This document shows, one piece after another, positions 17,659 through 27,035 of a DNA stretch of 43,098 bases. Each line of letters starts with the position of its first letter. Position 1 is the first letter of the stretch. The stretch is from Bacillota bacterium (GTDB lineage Bacteria > Bacillota > Clostridia > TANB77 > CAG-465). The position numbers and the translations under genes are program-made. The stretch is from assembly GCA_023460235.1 (NCBI GenBank), contig JAEWRE010000033.1:1-43098 (forward strand), read 5' to 3'. The notes beneath the pieces are model-generated. The model was not told where the DNA came from, searched no databases, and worked only from the letters and a program-made list of their open reading frames with translations.

Positions 17659-17895
17659 TTGTTCTTTGGGGCATTTAGGAAGACAATAGGAATGTTTTTA
17701 CTAGCATTTGGAATTGGAGTAGCAATAGCAATATTACTCCCTGTTTGGTGCTGGATAATAATTGTAGCAATAGCACTCGCTGCACTTCGGTATAAGCTGG
17801 TTATTTTGCTAAAGGAGGTAAAAGATATGAAAATAGTAGTATATCAACCTGGAAAATTTATGAGGATGATACTTAAAACAATATTTAAAATATAA
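17659..17895 (+). CDS. Small membrane protein reading in frame into SpoVM
   Basis: From TTG 17659, with AAAGGGGGA six bases upstream, an uninterrupted 78-codon frame runs to the spoVM stop. Residues ~7-55 are strongly hydrophobic, with two membrane segments around GMFLLAFGIGVAIAILLPVW and CWIIIVAIALAAL. The last 22 codons are SpoVM, which has its own much stronger ribosome-binding site. The N-terminal part may be a separate small membrane protein made as a fusion to SpoVM, or most initiation may occur at 17827. I do not recognise a named family for the membrane part. Confidence 0.6.
   Translation: MFFGAFRKTIGMFLLAFGIGVAIAILLPVWCWIIIVAIALAALRYKLVILLKEVKDMKIVVYQPGKFMRMILKTIFKI
17827..17895 (+). 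CDS. spoVM: Stage V sporulation protein SpoVM (22 residues, internal start)
   Basis: The peptide is MKIVVYQPGKFMRMILKTIFKI (residues 1-20 shown as MKIVVYQPGKFMRMILKTIF). It lines up with Bacillus SpoVM without gaps: Met1-Lys2, a Pro at position 8 (9 in Bacillus), Lys10-Phe11, Ile15, a basic residue at 17, and the same amphipathic-helix pattern. A near-ideal SD (AAAGGAGGT, 17811-17819) lies seven bases before ATG 17827. SpoVM binds the curved forespore membrane and anchors SpoIVA, whose gene is at 20083. The neighbouring rpmB repeats the Bacillus gene order. It is too short for usual gene finders. Confidence 0.82.
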   Translation: MKIVVYQPGKFMRMILKTIFKI

Positions 17896-17901
17896 TACAT
17901 A

Positions 17902-17923
17902 ACTCGTCTTAAAATGGGCGAGT
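17902..17923 (+). terminator. Terminator after spoVM
   Basis: ACTCGTCT / GGGCGAGT forms an 8-bp stem with two G-U pairs, followed by ATATTTTTG. It lies seven bases after the stop. Confidence 0.7.
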
Positions 17924-17940
17924 ATATTTTTGCATAAAAA

Positions 17941-17965
17941 ACAAGCTAAATTTTATTTAGCTTGT
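17941..17965 (-). terminator. Terminator of rpmB
   Basis: A 10-bp perfect stem (ACAAGCTAAA / TTTAGCTTGT) is followed on the minus strand by a run of T bases. It lies just beyond the rpmB stop. Confidence 0.8.
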
Positions 17966-17983
17966 AAAAATATCTATTTTTAA

Positions 17984-18172
17984 TTAAACTGCTCTTTGAA
18001 CTTTTCCACTTCTTAAGCATTTAGTACATACATTCATTTTCTTAGCAACACCATTAACATTTGCTCTAACAGTTTGAACGTTTGGTTTGAAAGTTCTAGC
18101 TGTTCTTCTATGTGAGTGACTAACTTGAAGTGAAAATTGTACTTCTTTGTCACATATTTCGCATTTTGCCAT
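17984..18172 (-). CDS. rpmB: 50S ribosomal protein L28
   Basis: This is a 62-residue L28 of the zinc-binding type, with CEIC near the N-terminus and CTKC near the C-terminus, and the family motifs VSHSHRRTAR and KPNVQTVR. The SD AAGGAGG-like stretch lies just upstream (plus-strand CCTCCTT at 18181). It is a monocistronic unit with its own promoter (18214-18242) and terminator. Its position next to spoVM matches Bacillus gene order. Confidence 0.97.
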   Translation of the reverse strand: MAKCEICDKEVQFSLQVSHSHRRTARTFKPNVQTVRANVNGVAKKMNVCTKCLRSGKVQRAV

Positions 18173-18213
18173 TTTAAAGCCCTCCTTAATAAACTATAAT
18201 AAATTACTTATTA

Positions 18214-18242
18214 ATTTTAACATAATTATATGAAATAATCAA
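18214..18242 (-). promoter_or_regulatory. Sigma-A promoter of rpmB
   Basis: Read on the minus strand: TTGATT (18242-18237), a 17-base spacer and TAAAAT (18219-18214). Confidence 0.55.
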
Positions 18243-18273
18243 GTGTTATTGTAAATTTTACAAAAATAAAGCG

Positions 18274-18294
18274 GTCATAATAAAATTATATGAC
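18274..18294 (-). terminator. Possible terminator of pyk
   Basis: GTCATA / TATGAC forms a short stem with an AT-rich loop, followed on the minus strand by CGCTTTATTTTTG. It lies 27 bases beyond the pyk stop. The hairpin is weak. Confidence 0.4.
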
Positions 18295-18320
18295 ACACTT
18301 TAAAAAAATTTACTTTAAAA

Positions 18321-19784
18321 CTATATTTTAAGTATTGTTCCTGTAGCTTGGTTAGCTAAGAATCTAGCTTTATTTTCTGTAGGGAAACCACCACTTAGAA
18401 CAACAGTATTTCCTTCTTTTAATAAACCTTCAGCTTTTAATAATTCAATACCTTTTTCAAGTATTTTATCAAAATCATATTCATTTGCTACATATACAGC
18501 TCTAACACCACTTTCAACACCCATTTGTCTAAATGTAGTTTGATTTGCAGTTATAACGTATACTGGGCAACCAGGTCTAAATGATGAAATCATAGATGGA
18601 GTGATAGCATGTTCAGAAACAGCTATAACAGCATCAGCATCAGCAAACATTGCAGAACAACATACAGCAAAATTAGATTCTAGTTTGAATTCTACATCGT
18701 CAGATATATTTGCTTTCTCGCAGTTAGTTAATTTTTCAATATTTCTCTTTTTAAATCTCTTCCAATAATCAATATTTGCTTCAGTAGCATCAGCGATTTT
18801 AACCATTGTTTCAATACATTCAAGAGGATAATCTCCTTGAGCAGATTCCCCAGATAACATTATTGCACTTGTTCCATCATATATTGCATTTGCAACGTCT
18901 GAAACCTCAGCACGAGTTGGTCTTGGATTAGTTTGCATTGAATCTAACATTTGAGTAGCAGTTATTACTGGTTTTCCAGCAGCAACAGTTTTTCTTATCA
19001 TCATTTTTTGTACAGCAGGTAGTTGTTCCATAGGAATTTCAACACCAAGATCTCCACGAGCAACCATGATACCATCAGTTACTTTTAAAATTTCATCAAA
19101 GTTATCTAAACCTTCTTGATTTTCTATTTTAGATATTATTTTAATTTTTTCATTACCTAAAGATTTAAGTAAGTTTTTAATATCCATAACATCTTGTGGT
19201 TTTCTAATAAATGAAGCAGCTATAAAATCAAAATCATTATCAACAGCAAATTTGATATCATCTATATCTTTTTCTGTCATAGCTTGAAGTTGAAGTTTAG
19301 CACCAGGTAGGTTAACGCCTCTTTTACCTTTTAATGTACCATTATTTTGAATTGTACATTCAATTTCAGTACCATCAATTTTATTAACTATAAGGTCAAC
19401 TAGACCATCATCAATAAGTACATGAGATCCAACTGATAAATCTTCTGGTAATCCCTTGTAAGTTACTGATAATATATTGTCGTCTCCTTCAATATCTCTT
19501 GTTGTTAAAGTAAATTTACTACCTTTAACTAGTTTGTGCTTTTGTCCATCTGCAAATACACCTGTTCTTATTTCAGGACCCTTTGTATCAAGCATAAAAG
19601 CAACATTTGTACCAAGTTCAGCATTGATTTCTCTTAATGTTTTCACTTTTGAAAAATGTTCTTCATGGTCACCATGTGAAAAATTAAGTCTCATAACGTT
19701 AAGTCCTGCTTTAACAAGGCTAGTTAGAACTTCTTTTGATTCACTTGCAGGCCCGATAGTCCCAACAATTTTAGTTCTTCTCAT
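18321..19784 (-). CDS. pyk: Pyruvate kinase
   Basis: This 487-residue glycolytic enzyme converts phosphoenolpyruvate and ADP to pyruvate and ATP. Seen are the N-terminal RRTKIVGTIGPAS, NFSHGDHEEH, the catalytic KIISKIENQEG, the metal-binding MVARGDLGVEIP, and KPVITATQMLDSM with PTRAEVSDVANAI. The alpha/beta C-terminal domain ends with GGFPTENKARFLANQATGTI. The extra PEP-utiliser domain of some Bacillus enzymes is absent. The SD AAGGAGG precedes ATG 19784. It has its own promoter and is not next to pfkA as in many Firmicutes. Confidence 0.97.
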   Translation of the reverse strand: MRRTKIVGTIGPASESKEVLTSLVKAGLNVMRLNFSHGDHEEHFSKVKTLREINAELGTNVAFMLDTKGPEIRTGVFADGQKHKLVKGSKFTLTTRDIEGDDNILSVTYKGLPEDLSVGSHVLIDDGLVDLIVNKIDGTEIECTIQNNGTLKGKRGVNLPGAKLQLQAMTEKDIDDIKFAVDNDFDFIAASFIRKPQDVMDIKNLLKSLGNEKIKIISKIENQEGLDNFDEILKVTDGIMVARGDLGVEIPMEQLPAVQKMMIRKTVAAGKPVITATQMLDSMQTNPRPTRAEVSDVANAIYDGTSAIMLSGESAQGDYPLECIETMVKIADATEANIDYWKRFKKRNIEKLTNCEKANISDDVEFKLESNFAVCCSAMFADADAVIAVSEHAITPSMISSFRPGCPVYVITANQTTFRQMGVESGVRAVYVANEYDFDKILEKGIELLKAEGLLKEGNTVVLSGGFPTENKARFLANQATGTILKI

Positions 19785-19839
19785 AAAATTTCCTCCTTAA
19801 ATATATTATGCATTATATATTTTGCATACTGCAACTATT

Positions 19840-19868
19840 AGTATACATTTATTTACAAAAAAAGTCAA
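19840..19868 (-). promoter_or_regulatory. Sigma-A promoter of pyk
   Basis: Read on the minus strand: TTGACT (19868-19863), a 17-base spacer and TATACT (19845-19840). In the leader between the promoter and the ATG lies an imperfect palindrome with TATGCA and TGCATA arms (about 19807-19828). Confidence 0.7.
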
Positions 19869-20009
19869 TAAAATTCAAGAAAAAAACAAAATTATAGGCT
19901 TTGTACTAATTATAATTATTAAATTTCATATTAAAATGTTATAAAATTTATATATTTTAAATATATTTTTAAAAAATATCTATATTTCAAAAACTAATGT
20001 TACACTTTT

Positions 20010-20039
20010 TAATAATTTTTTGCATAAAAAGTGTACAAT
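20010..20039 (+). promoter_or_regulatory. Possible sigma-E-type promoter of spoIVA
   Basis: TAATAATT (20010-20017) resembles a sigma-E -35. After 14 bases TGTACAAT (20032-20039) matches 6 of 8 bases of CATACAnT. A second poorer candidate is ATATTT/GTTACACT at 19982-20006. The rest of 19869-20009 is featureless AT-rich DNA. Confidence 0.3.
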
Positions 20040-20082
20040 ATAATATATTTGTAGTAAAGAAATTTGAACTTGGAGGTAAAAA

Positions 20083-21564
20083 ATGAGAAAAGAAGATATT
20101 TATGAAAGTATATCATCAAGAACTAATGGTGATATATATATAGGAGTAGTAGGACCAGTTAGAACAGGTAAATCTACATTTATTAAACAATTTATGGAAA
20201 ACTTTGTAATACCAAATATCGATAATGAGTACAAAAAGGATAGAGCAAAGGATGAACTTCCACAAAGTGCTGCTGGAAGAACAATTATGACTACTGAACC
20301 TAAATTCGTACCAAACGAGTCAGTTGAAATAAATTTAGATAATAATGTTAAAATGAAAACTAGACTTGTTGATTGTGTTGGATATCTAGTAGATGGTTCT
20401 GTAGGTCATATGGAAGATGGACTTCCAAGAATGGTTAGAACTCCTTGGTCAGAAAAAGAAATGCCATTTTCAAGAGCAGCAGAGATAGGAACAGAGAAAG
20501 TTATAAAAGATCATTCAACAATAGGATTAGTTGTAACTACTGATGGTAGTATTACAGATATATCAAGAGAAAGTTATGTTGATGCTGAAAATAGAGTTAT
20601 TCATGAATTAAAAGAAATTAATAAGCCTTTCGTGGTATTACTTAACTCTGTACATCCTGATGCAGAAGATACAGTAAGGCTTGCAGAGGAGTTAAAAGAA
20701 AAACATGATGTATCAGTAATGCCTGTAGATATTGAAAAATTAGGTCAAAAAGAATTAACTGAAATATTTGAAAGAGTATTAGAAGAATTCCCTATAACTG
20801 AAATAGGATTTAAACTTCCTGAATGGTTTACAATACTTGACTTTGATCATTGGTTAAAACAAGATGTTATTAATGTAGTAAAAGATAGCTTTGCACAAAA
20901 TTACTCATTAAGAGAAATAAATGATTTAGTACAAAGAATAACTAAGGAAAACGAAATATTTGAAAATGTTAGTGTTGATAATGCAAAAATGGAAGATGGA
21001 AGCATAAAGGTAAGAATTGATATTAACTCTAGCATGTTCTATAAAGTATTAAGTGAAATGTCAAATATAGAAATTAATTCTGATGGAGATATATTTGCAC
21101 TTCTTAAAGATTTCTCAAAAACAAAACAAGAATATGATAAGATTGCAATGGCTCTTGAAGAAGTTAGAATAAAAGGATATGGAATTGTTACTCCACAAAT
21201 GGATGAATTAACACTTGAAGAACCTGAAATTGTAAGACAAGGAAATAAATATGGTGTTAAATTAAGAGCGAGCGCTCCAAGTATTCATATGATTAGAGCA
21301 GATATCCAAACTGAAGTTTCACCAATTGTTGGAAGTGAAAAACAATCAGAAGATTTAGTAAAATATCTATTATCAGAATTTGAAGCAGATCCAAGTAGAA
21401 TTTGGCAATCAAATATATTTGGAAAATCATTACATGAACTTGTTAATGAAGGACTTCATAATAAATTATATAGAATGCCAGATGAAGCTCAGATGAAACT
21501 ACAAGAAACACTACAAAAAATAATAAATGAAGGTAGTGGAGGATTGATTTGCATAATACTTTAA
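20083..21564 (+). CDS. spoIVA: Stage IV sporulation protein A (spore coat ATPase)
   Basis: This 493-residue morphogenetic ATPase polymerises on the forespore surface as the base layer of the spore coat. Walker A is GPVRTGKST (24-32), followed by TIMTTEPKFVP and DCVGY (Walker-B-like). The long helical middle and the conserved C-terminus GGLICIIL match full-length family members. The SD TGGAGG lies before ATG 20083. It is monocistronic and ends at a strong hairpin. SpoVM, its membrane anchor, is encoded 2.2 kb upstream. Confidence 0.97.
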   Translation: MRKEDIYESISSRTNGDIYIGVVGPVRTGKSTFIKQFMENFVIPNIDNEYKKDRAKDELPQSAAGRTIMTTEPKFVPNESVEINLDNNVKMKTRLVDCVGYLVDGSVGHMEDGLPRMVRTPWSEKEMPFSRAAEIGTEKVIKDHSTIGLVVTTDGSITDISRESYVDAENRVIHELKEINKPFVVLLNSVHPDAEDTVRLAEELKEKHDVSVMPVDIEKLGQKELTEIFERVLEEFPITEIGFKLPEWFTILDFDHWLKQDVINVVKDSFAQNYSLREINDLVQRITKENEIFENVSVDNAKMEDGSIKVRIDINSSMFYKVLSEMSNIEINSDGDIFALLKDFSKTKQEYDKIAMALEEVRIKGYGIVTPQMDELTLEEPEIVRQGNKYGVKLRASAPSIHMIRADIQTEVSPIVGSEKQSEDLVKYLLSEFEADPSRIWQSNIFGKSLHELVNEGLHNKLYRMPDEAQMKLQETLQKIINEGSGGLICIIL

Positions 21565-21604
21565 AAAAGATAAAAGAATGCCGAGTAGAGATTATATATA
21601 GTAG

Positions 21605-21634
21605 TGCCTAGATTAATGAAGATTAATCTAGGCA
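21605..21634 (+). terminator. Terminator of spoIVA
   Basis: A 13-bp perfect stem (TGCCTAGATTAAT and its complement) with a GAAG loop is followed by TTTATAGTTGTTTT. Confidence 0.85.
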
Positions 21635-21674
21635 TTTATAGTTGTTTTAACTGATTATATATTTAATGTATATA

Positions 21675-21703
21675 TTGATTTGATTTGAATTTTAATGTAA
21701 TAT
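21675..21703 (+). promoter_or_regulatory. Sigma-A promoter of alr
   Basis: TTGATT (21675-21680), a 17-base spacer and TAATAT (21698-21703), about 20 bases before the ATG. Confidence 0.5.
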
Positions 21704-21722
21704 ATATAAAGAGGTAAAAAAC

Positions 21723-22826
21723 ATGAGTTATTCAAAATTGTATGTTAATTTAAATAATATAAAATATAATATAGAAGAAATAAAAAAATATCAACAAAAA
21801 TGTGGAGTAATAGCAATGGTAAAAGCTAATGCTTATGGATTTGGGATGATAGAAGTTTCAAAATATCTTGAAAAAAATAATTTAGTAAATTATCTTGGAG
21901 TAGCATACATTAGTGAAGCTCTACTTATAAAAAGCAATGATATAAAGATTCCAGTCATAGTTTTAAATTCAAGTTTAGTAAGTGAGATAGATGATATATT
22001 AGAATATGAAGATATCATTCCAAGTGTTTCAAGTTATGAATATGCCTACATATTAAATGAAAAATGTAGTGATTTAAACAAAAATAAAAAGATACATATT
22101 GAAATAAATACTGGAATGAATAGATTTGGTTTAAACTATAATAATGCTATAGATGAAATAATAAAAATAAATAGTCTAGAAAATATAGAAATAGATGGTA
22201 TATATATGCATTTTTCAAGTGCAGATAGTGATGAAGACTATACAAATAAACAAAATAACATATTTAATGAGCTAATAAATAAACTAAAAGAAAATGATAT
22301 ACATATCAAAAATGTACATTCAAGTAATAGTGCTGCTTGTATAAATGTTAGAAATGGTAATTGCAATTTGATAAGACCTGGAATAATGATGTATGGATAC
22401 TATCCTGATGGCTCATTAAAAGATAAAATAAATCTTAGACCAGCTTGCAAACTGGTTAGTACAATAACAAATATATTTGATGTAAATGAAAGTACTTCAA
22501 TAGGATATAACAGAAAATATATAACTAATAGAAATACTAAAGTTGCAACTGTGAATATTGGTTATGCAGATGGATTTAGTAGACTTTTATCAAATAAAGG
22601 AAAAATATTAGTAAATGGAAAGATATGCAATATTATAGGTAATATATGTATGGATTCTTGTATGATTGATATAACAGAAATAGATGATGTAAATATAGGC
22701 GATGAAGTAATAATATTTGATAATAAAAATATATTGCTAGAAGATATTGCAGGTATGTGTGAAACAATAAACTATGAGATTTTAACAGGAATAGGAAATA
22801 GAGTAGAAAGAACATATAATGTTTAG
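21723..22826 (+). CDS. alr: Alanine racemase
   Basis: This 367-residue PLP enzyme interconverts L- and D-alanine for peptidoglycan. The PLP lysine is Lys34 in MVKANAYGFG. The second catalytic residue is the Tyr in SIGYNRKY. GMNRFGL, HSSNSAA and NLIRPGIMMYGY are also in place, and GNICMDSCMIDIT lies near the C-terminus. The length is normal. AGAGG precedes ATG 21723. It is monocistronic, closed by a long hairpin at 22839. A sporulation- or germination-linked isozyme cannot be excluded. Confidence 0.96.
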   Translation: MSYSKLYVNLNNIKYNIEEIKKYQQKCGVIAMVKANAYGFGMIEVSKYLEKNNLVNYLGVAYISEALLIKSNDIKIPVIVLNSSLVSEIDDILEYEDIIPSVSSYEYAYILNEKCSDLNKNKKIHIEINTGMNRFGLNYNNAIDEIIKINSLENIEIDGIYMHFSSADSDEDYTNKQNNIFNELINKLKENDIHIKNVHSSNSAACINVRNGNCNLIRPGIMMYGYYPDGSLKDKINLRPACKLVSTITNIFDVNESTSIGYNRKYITNRNTKVATVNIGYADGFSRLLSNKGKILVNGKICNIIGNICMDSCMIDITEIDDVNIGDEVIIFDNKNILLEDIAGMCETINYEILTGIGNRVERTYNV

Positions 22827-22838
22827 AAACTATTCAAT

Positions 22839-22911
22839 AAGTCCTATAAAACTATAGCAGGGTTAAACTATCACTATGATAAATTTAACTCTGTTATTTT
22901 CCTATGGACTT
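22839..22911 (+). terminator. Long hairpin terminator of alr
   Basis: Outer arms AAGTCC/GGACTT and inner arms TAGCAGGGTTAAA (22855-22867) / TTTAACTCTGTTA (22884-22896), with G-U pairs, form one long structure followed by a T-rich tract. Part of it resembles the hairpin at 37468-37509. Confidence 0.7.
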
Positions 22912-22933
22912 TTTTACTTTTTTTTAGTATAAT
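22905..22933 (+). promoter_or_regulatory. Possible sigma-A promoter of dnaE
   Basis: TGGACT (22905-22910), a 17-base spacer and TATAAT (22928-22933). The -35 lies in the 3' arm of the alr terminator. The predicted leader is only about 11 bases. Confidence 0.4.
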
Positions 22934-22950
22934 TATGGTGGGTGATAAAT

Positions 22951-25900
22951 ATGGGTTTTGTACACTTACATATGCATACAGAGTATAGTTTACTTGATGG
23001 TGCAATAAGAATAAATGATTTAGTTGAAAAAGTAAAGCAATTAGGGATGAACGCAGTAGCTATAACTGATCATGGTAACATGTTTGGTGCTATTGATATG
23101 TATAAAAAGTGCAAAAGTGAAGGTATAAAACCAATTATTGGATGTGAAGTATACGTAGCACCAAGAAGTAGATTTGAAAAACAAGGTAAAATTGATACTG
23201 AACCGAATCATTTAATTTTACTTGCAATGAATAATACAGGGTATAAAAATCTTGTAAAACTTGTGTCAAGTGGTTATACAGAAGGTTTTTATTATAAGCC
23301 ACGTATTGATATGGATATATTAAAAGAATGTAGTGAAGGAATAATTTGCTTATCCGCATGTCTTGCTGGTAAAGTCGCAAGACAAATAGTAAATAAAAAT
23401 GTAGATGGAGCAAGAGAAACAATAAAAGAATTTTTAGAAATATTTGGAAAAGACAGATATTATTTAGAAATGCAAGATAATAAATTAAGAGAACAAATAC
23501 TTGTAAATCAACAGTTAATCGGGCTATCAAAAGAACTAAATGTTGGTCTTGTAGCAACAAATGACTGCCATTATCTTGAAAAAGAGGATTATGATTTTCA
23601 TGAAGTATTACTTTGTATACAGACAAGAACTACAATGAATGATGAAAATAGAATGTCATTTCCTGTAAATGAATTCTATGTTAAATCAGAAGCAGAAATG
23701 AAAAACGCGTTTTTAAACTTTCCAGAGGCTATATCAAATACTCAAAAAATTGCTGATATGTGTAATGTTGAGTTTGAGTTTGGAAATACTATTTTACCAG
23801 AATTTAAAGTGCCAAATAATGTAAGTCATTTAGAATATTTTACTAAGCTTTGCTATGATGGAATAAAGAAAAGATATAAAGAGGAACGTGAAGATGTTGT
23901 ACAAAGATTAAATTATGAAATCTCAATAATAGATAAAATGGGATATATTGATTATTTTCTAATAGTTGCTGATTTTATAAATTATGCTAAATCAAAAGGT
24001 ATACCTGTAGGACCAGGTAGAGGTAGTGGAGCTGGATCTATTGCGGCATATTTAATGGGAATAACAGATATTGATCCTATAAAATTTAATTTAATATTTG
24101 AAAGATTTTTAAATCCAGAAAGAGTAAGTATGCCTGATTTTGATATTGATTTTTGTTTTGAAAGAAGGCAAGAAGTAATTGATTATGTATGTGAAAAATA
24201 TGGACATGATCATGTAGCACAAATTATAACTTTTGGAACAATGGCAGCACGCGCTGCTGTAAGAGATGTAGCAAGAGCTTTAGAAATACCATATCAAAAA
24301 GCAGATATGATTGCTAAAATGATACCAAGAGAACAAAAAATGACAATATCAAAGGCATTAGAAGCAAATGATGAATTAAAAATGCTTTATGATACCGATG
24401 ATGATGTACATAAAATAGTTGATATTTCAAAAAAAGTAGAAGGACTTGCAAGACATGCTTCTACTCATGCAGCAGGAGTCGTAATAACTAAAGAACCAGT
24501 TGTAAACTATGTACCTCTTTACACAAATGCAAATTTAATATCTACACAATATACCATGACCACTCTTGAAGAACTAGGCCTTCTAAAGATGGATTTCCTT
24601 GGACTTAGAACTCTAACTGTTATTGATGAATGTAAGAAACTTATTAAGAAAATTCGTGGAATAGATATAGATTTTGAAAATAATATGGACGATAAAGAAA
24701 CATTTAAAATACTATGTGAAGGTAAAACAACTGGGATATTTCAAATGGAAAGCCCTGGATTTAGACAAGTAATGATGAGATTAAAACCAGATTCACTAGA
24801 AGATATAATTGTTATGATATCGCTATACAGACCTGGGCCAATGGATCAAATACCAAGATATATAAAAAATAAAAATAATCCAGAACATGTTGAATATACA
24901 CATGAATCTTTAATTCCAATACTTAAAGTTACATATGGATGTATGGTATATCAAGAACAAGTTATGCAAATATTTAGAGATTTGGCAGGGTATAGTTTAG
25001 GAAGTGCCGATCTTGTTAGACGTGCCATGAGTAAGAAAAAACTTGACGTTATGAATAAAGAAAGAGAAATATTTGTTAAAGGTGCATTTAGTAAAAATGG
25101 AATAGATAGTGAAAGTGCAAATAAAATATTTGATGAAATGGTAGAATTTGCAAAGTATGCATTTAATAAATCACATTCAGCAGCGTATGCTGTTGTGTGT
25201 TATCAAACAGCATATTTAAAGACACACTATCCACAAGAATTTATGGCAGCTCTTATGAATAGCATGATTGGAAATTTAAACAAGATACCAGAGTATATTA
25301 ATGAATCAAAAGAACTTGGAATAAAGGTAATAAGACCAGATATAAATGAAAGTTATATACGATTTGCAGTAATAAATAATAACATTAGATTTGCTCTAAG
25401 CTCTATAAAAAATGTTGGTGATAATGCAATTAAAGAAATAATTAATGATAGAAAACAAAATGGACCATATAAAGGATTTATTGATTTCTTAGAGAGAACA
25501 TCTGGGGAAAATGTTAATAAAAAATGTGTTGAAAGCTTAATTAGAGCAGGTTGTTTTGATGAAATTGAAACTAATATTAATAGATTTGATATGCTTGACT
25601 CATATGAAAGTATTATGGAAAATATAGGACAAACAAGAAGGAATAACTATAAAAATCAAATAAATATATTTGATATAGGTGTTGAAGATACAGAAGTAAA
25701 AGTTGAAATTAGAAAAAGTGGAAGAATCCCAAGTAATAAAGAGTTACTTGAGATGGAAAAAGAAGTTCTAGGGCTATATATATCCGGTCATCCACTGGAT
25801 GAGTATATGGACTATATAAAGAAAAATGCTACTGTATATAGTAATGAACTTAATGAAGCCTCAGAGGAATCAGAAGAAAGTACTGATGAAAAAGTAGAAA

Positions 25901-26406
25901 CTGTGAATGAAAGTTATGATTCTAAAATAGTTACATATTGTGGTATCGTTACTAGTTCTAGAATATTATACACAAAGAATAATAAACAAATGATGTTTGC
26001 TGAGATTGAAGATTTATACGGAAGCATTGAAGCAGTTATATTTTCAACTGCATATCAAAAGTATTCAAATATTCTTACAAATGAAAATGTTGTAAAAATA
26101 ACTGGTAAAGTAAGTTTAAAGGAAAATGAAAAAGCTAAGATATTAGTAACAACTGTTGAACAAATAACTAGACAAAAGAATATATACATAAAACTTCCTA
26201 AAGATAAGTTTGATATGGAAGATAAGGTATTAGAATATATAAAAAATTTACCAGGTGAATGTTTTGGAAGTAGTCCTGTAAATATTTTCTATGAAGGTAC
26301 TAAAAAAATAAAGTTATTAAATAGAAAAGTTTGGCTAAATACTGAAAATAGTACTATAGAAAAATTGGAAATCGCTTTTGGAAAAGAAAACATTAAGATA
26401 AAATAA
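22951..26406 (+). CDS. dnaE: DNA polymerase III alpha subunit (DnaE)
   Basis: This 1,151-residue replicative polymerase has an N-terminal PHP domain (HLHMHTEYSLLDG, His5/7/9) and the polymerase core GPGRGSGAGS (~355). The catalytic aspartates are in PDFDIDF (395-401), with Asp396 and Asp398. GLARHASTHAAGVV and a C-terminal OB-fold (VTYCGIVTSSRILYTK...) follow. I chose ATG 22951; an in-frame GTG at 22942 lies inside the GGTGGGTGAT ribosome-binding site. It is a DnaE-type, not PolC-type, polymerase. plsY follows after 18 bases. Confidence 0.97.
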   Translation: MGFVHLHMHTEYSLLDGAIRINDLVEKVKQLGMNAVAITDHGNMFGAIDMYKKCKSEGIKPIIGCEVYVAPRSRFEKQGKIDTEPNHLILLAMNNTGYKNLVKLVSSGYTEGFYYKPRIDMDILKECSEGIICLSACLAGKVARQIVNKNVDGARETIKEFLEIFGKDRYYLEMQDNKLREQILVNQQLIGLSKELNVGLVATNDCHYLEKEDYDFHEVLLCIQTRTTMNDENRMSFPVNEFYVKSEAEMKNAFLNFPEAISNTQKIADMCNVEFEFGNTILPEFKVPNNVSHLEYFTKLCYDGIKKRYKEEREDVVQRLNYEISIIDKMGYIDYFLIVADFINYAKSKGIPVGPGRGSGAGSIAAYLMGITDIDPIKFNLIFERFLNPERVSMPDFDIDFCFERRQEVIDYVCEKYGHDHVAQIITFGTMAARAAVRDVARALEIPYQKADMIAKMIPREQKMTISKALEANDELKMLYDTDDDVHKIVDISKKVEGLARHASTHAAGVVITKEPVVNYVPLYTNANLISTQYTMTTLEELGLLKMDFLGLRTLTVIDECKKLIKKIRGIDIDFENNMDDKETFKILCEGKTTGIFQMESPGFRQVMMRLKPDSLEDIIVMISLYRPGPMDQIPRYIKNKNNPEHVEYTHESLIPILKVTYGCMVYQEQVMQIFRDLAGYSLGSADLVRRAMSKKKLDVMNKEREIFVKGAFSKNGIDSESANKIFDEMVEFAKYAFNKSHSAAYAVVCYQTAYLKTHYPQEFMAALMNSMIGNLNKIPEYINESKELGIKVIRPDINESYIRFAVINNNIRFALSSIKNVGDNAIKEIINDRKQNGPYKGFIDFLERTSGENVNKKCVESLIRAGCFDEIETNINRFDMLDSYESIMENIGQTRRNNYKNQINIFDIGVEDTEVKVEIRKSGRIPSNKELLEMEKEVLGLYISGHPLDEYMDYIKKNATVYSNELNEASEESEESTDEKVETVNESYDSKIVTYCGIVTSSRILYTKNNKQMMFAEIEDLYGSIEAVIFSTAYQKYSNILTNENVVKITGKVSLKENEKAKILVTTVEQITRQKNIYIKLPKDKFDMEDKVLEYIKNLPGECFGSSPVNIFYEGTKKIKLLNRKVWLNTENSTIEKLEIAFGKENIKIK

Positions 26407-26424
26407 TAAAAATGGAGGGAATAT

Positions 26425-27024
26425 ATGCAAATATATCATATATTTATATTTTTAATAGCTTATTTAATATGTAGTATAAATCCTGCAATAGAAGTATGTA
26501 AAATTAAGAATGGTAGGGATATAAGAGAGTTAGGAAGCAAAAATGCTGGTACAACTAATGCTATAAGGGTATTAGGTAAAGTACTCGGTACAGTTGTATT
26601 TACACTTGATATTTTAAAGGTCTTCGTATCATTTTTTATTATAATATTTATTAGTAATGTATTTAATTTTGATGTTTCTACAGCTGAGAAAAGTATATTT
26701 TTGATTGCAGCAATTTTAGGACATTGTTATCCAATATACTATAAGTTTAAAGGTGGAAAGGGTGTTGCTGTAACAATTGCAGCAATATCAATAATAAACT
26801 ATGAGATTGTACTTGTTTGTGTTATTGTAGGAGTAATTTTAATACTAGCAACAAGAATGGTATCTGTTGGAAGTATTGGTGGTATGATACTTCTTGTTAT
26901 AATGACATTTGTTATGATACCAGAATATATAATTTCTAATATAATTGTATCTCTTTTAGTTATATTTAAACATAGGAATAATATAGTCAGAATATTTCAT
27001 GGCAATGAAAATAAATTATATTAG
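26425..27024 (+). CDS. plsY: Glycerol-3-phosphate acyltransferase PlsY
   Basis: This 199-residue integral membrane enzyme transfers the acyl group from acyl-phosphate to glycerol-3-phosphate, making lysophosphatidate. Conserved motifs are SINP near the N-terminus, DIRELGSKNAGTTNAIRVLGK and FKGGKGVAV, with five or more hydrophobic segments between. GGAGGG precedes ATG 26425. Its partner plsX, which makes the acyl-phosphate, follows 11 bases later. Confidence 0.96.
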   Translation: MQIYHIFIFLIAYLICSINPAIEVCKIKNGRDIRELGSKNAGTTNAIRVLGKVLGTVVFTLDILKVFVSFFIIIFISNVFNFDVSTAEKSIFLIAAILGHCYPIYYKFKGGKGVAVTIAAISIINYEIVLVCVIVGVILILATRMVSVGSIGGMILLVIMTFVMIPEYIISNIIVSLLVIFKHRNNIVRIFHGNENKLY

Positions 27025-27035
27025 GAGGAACTAGT

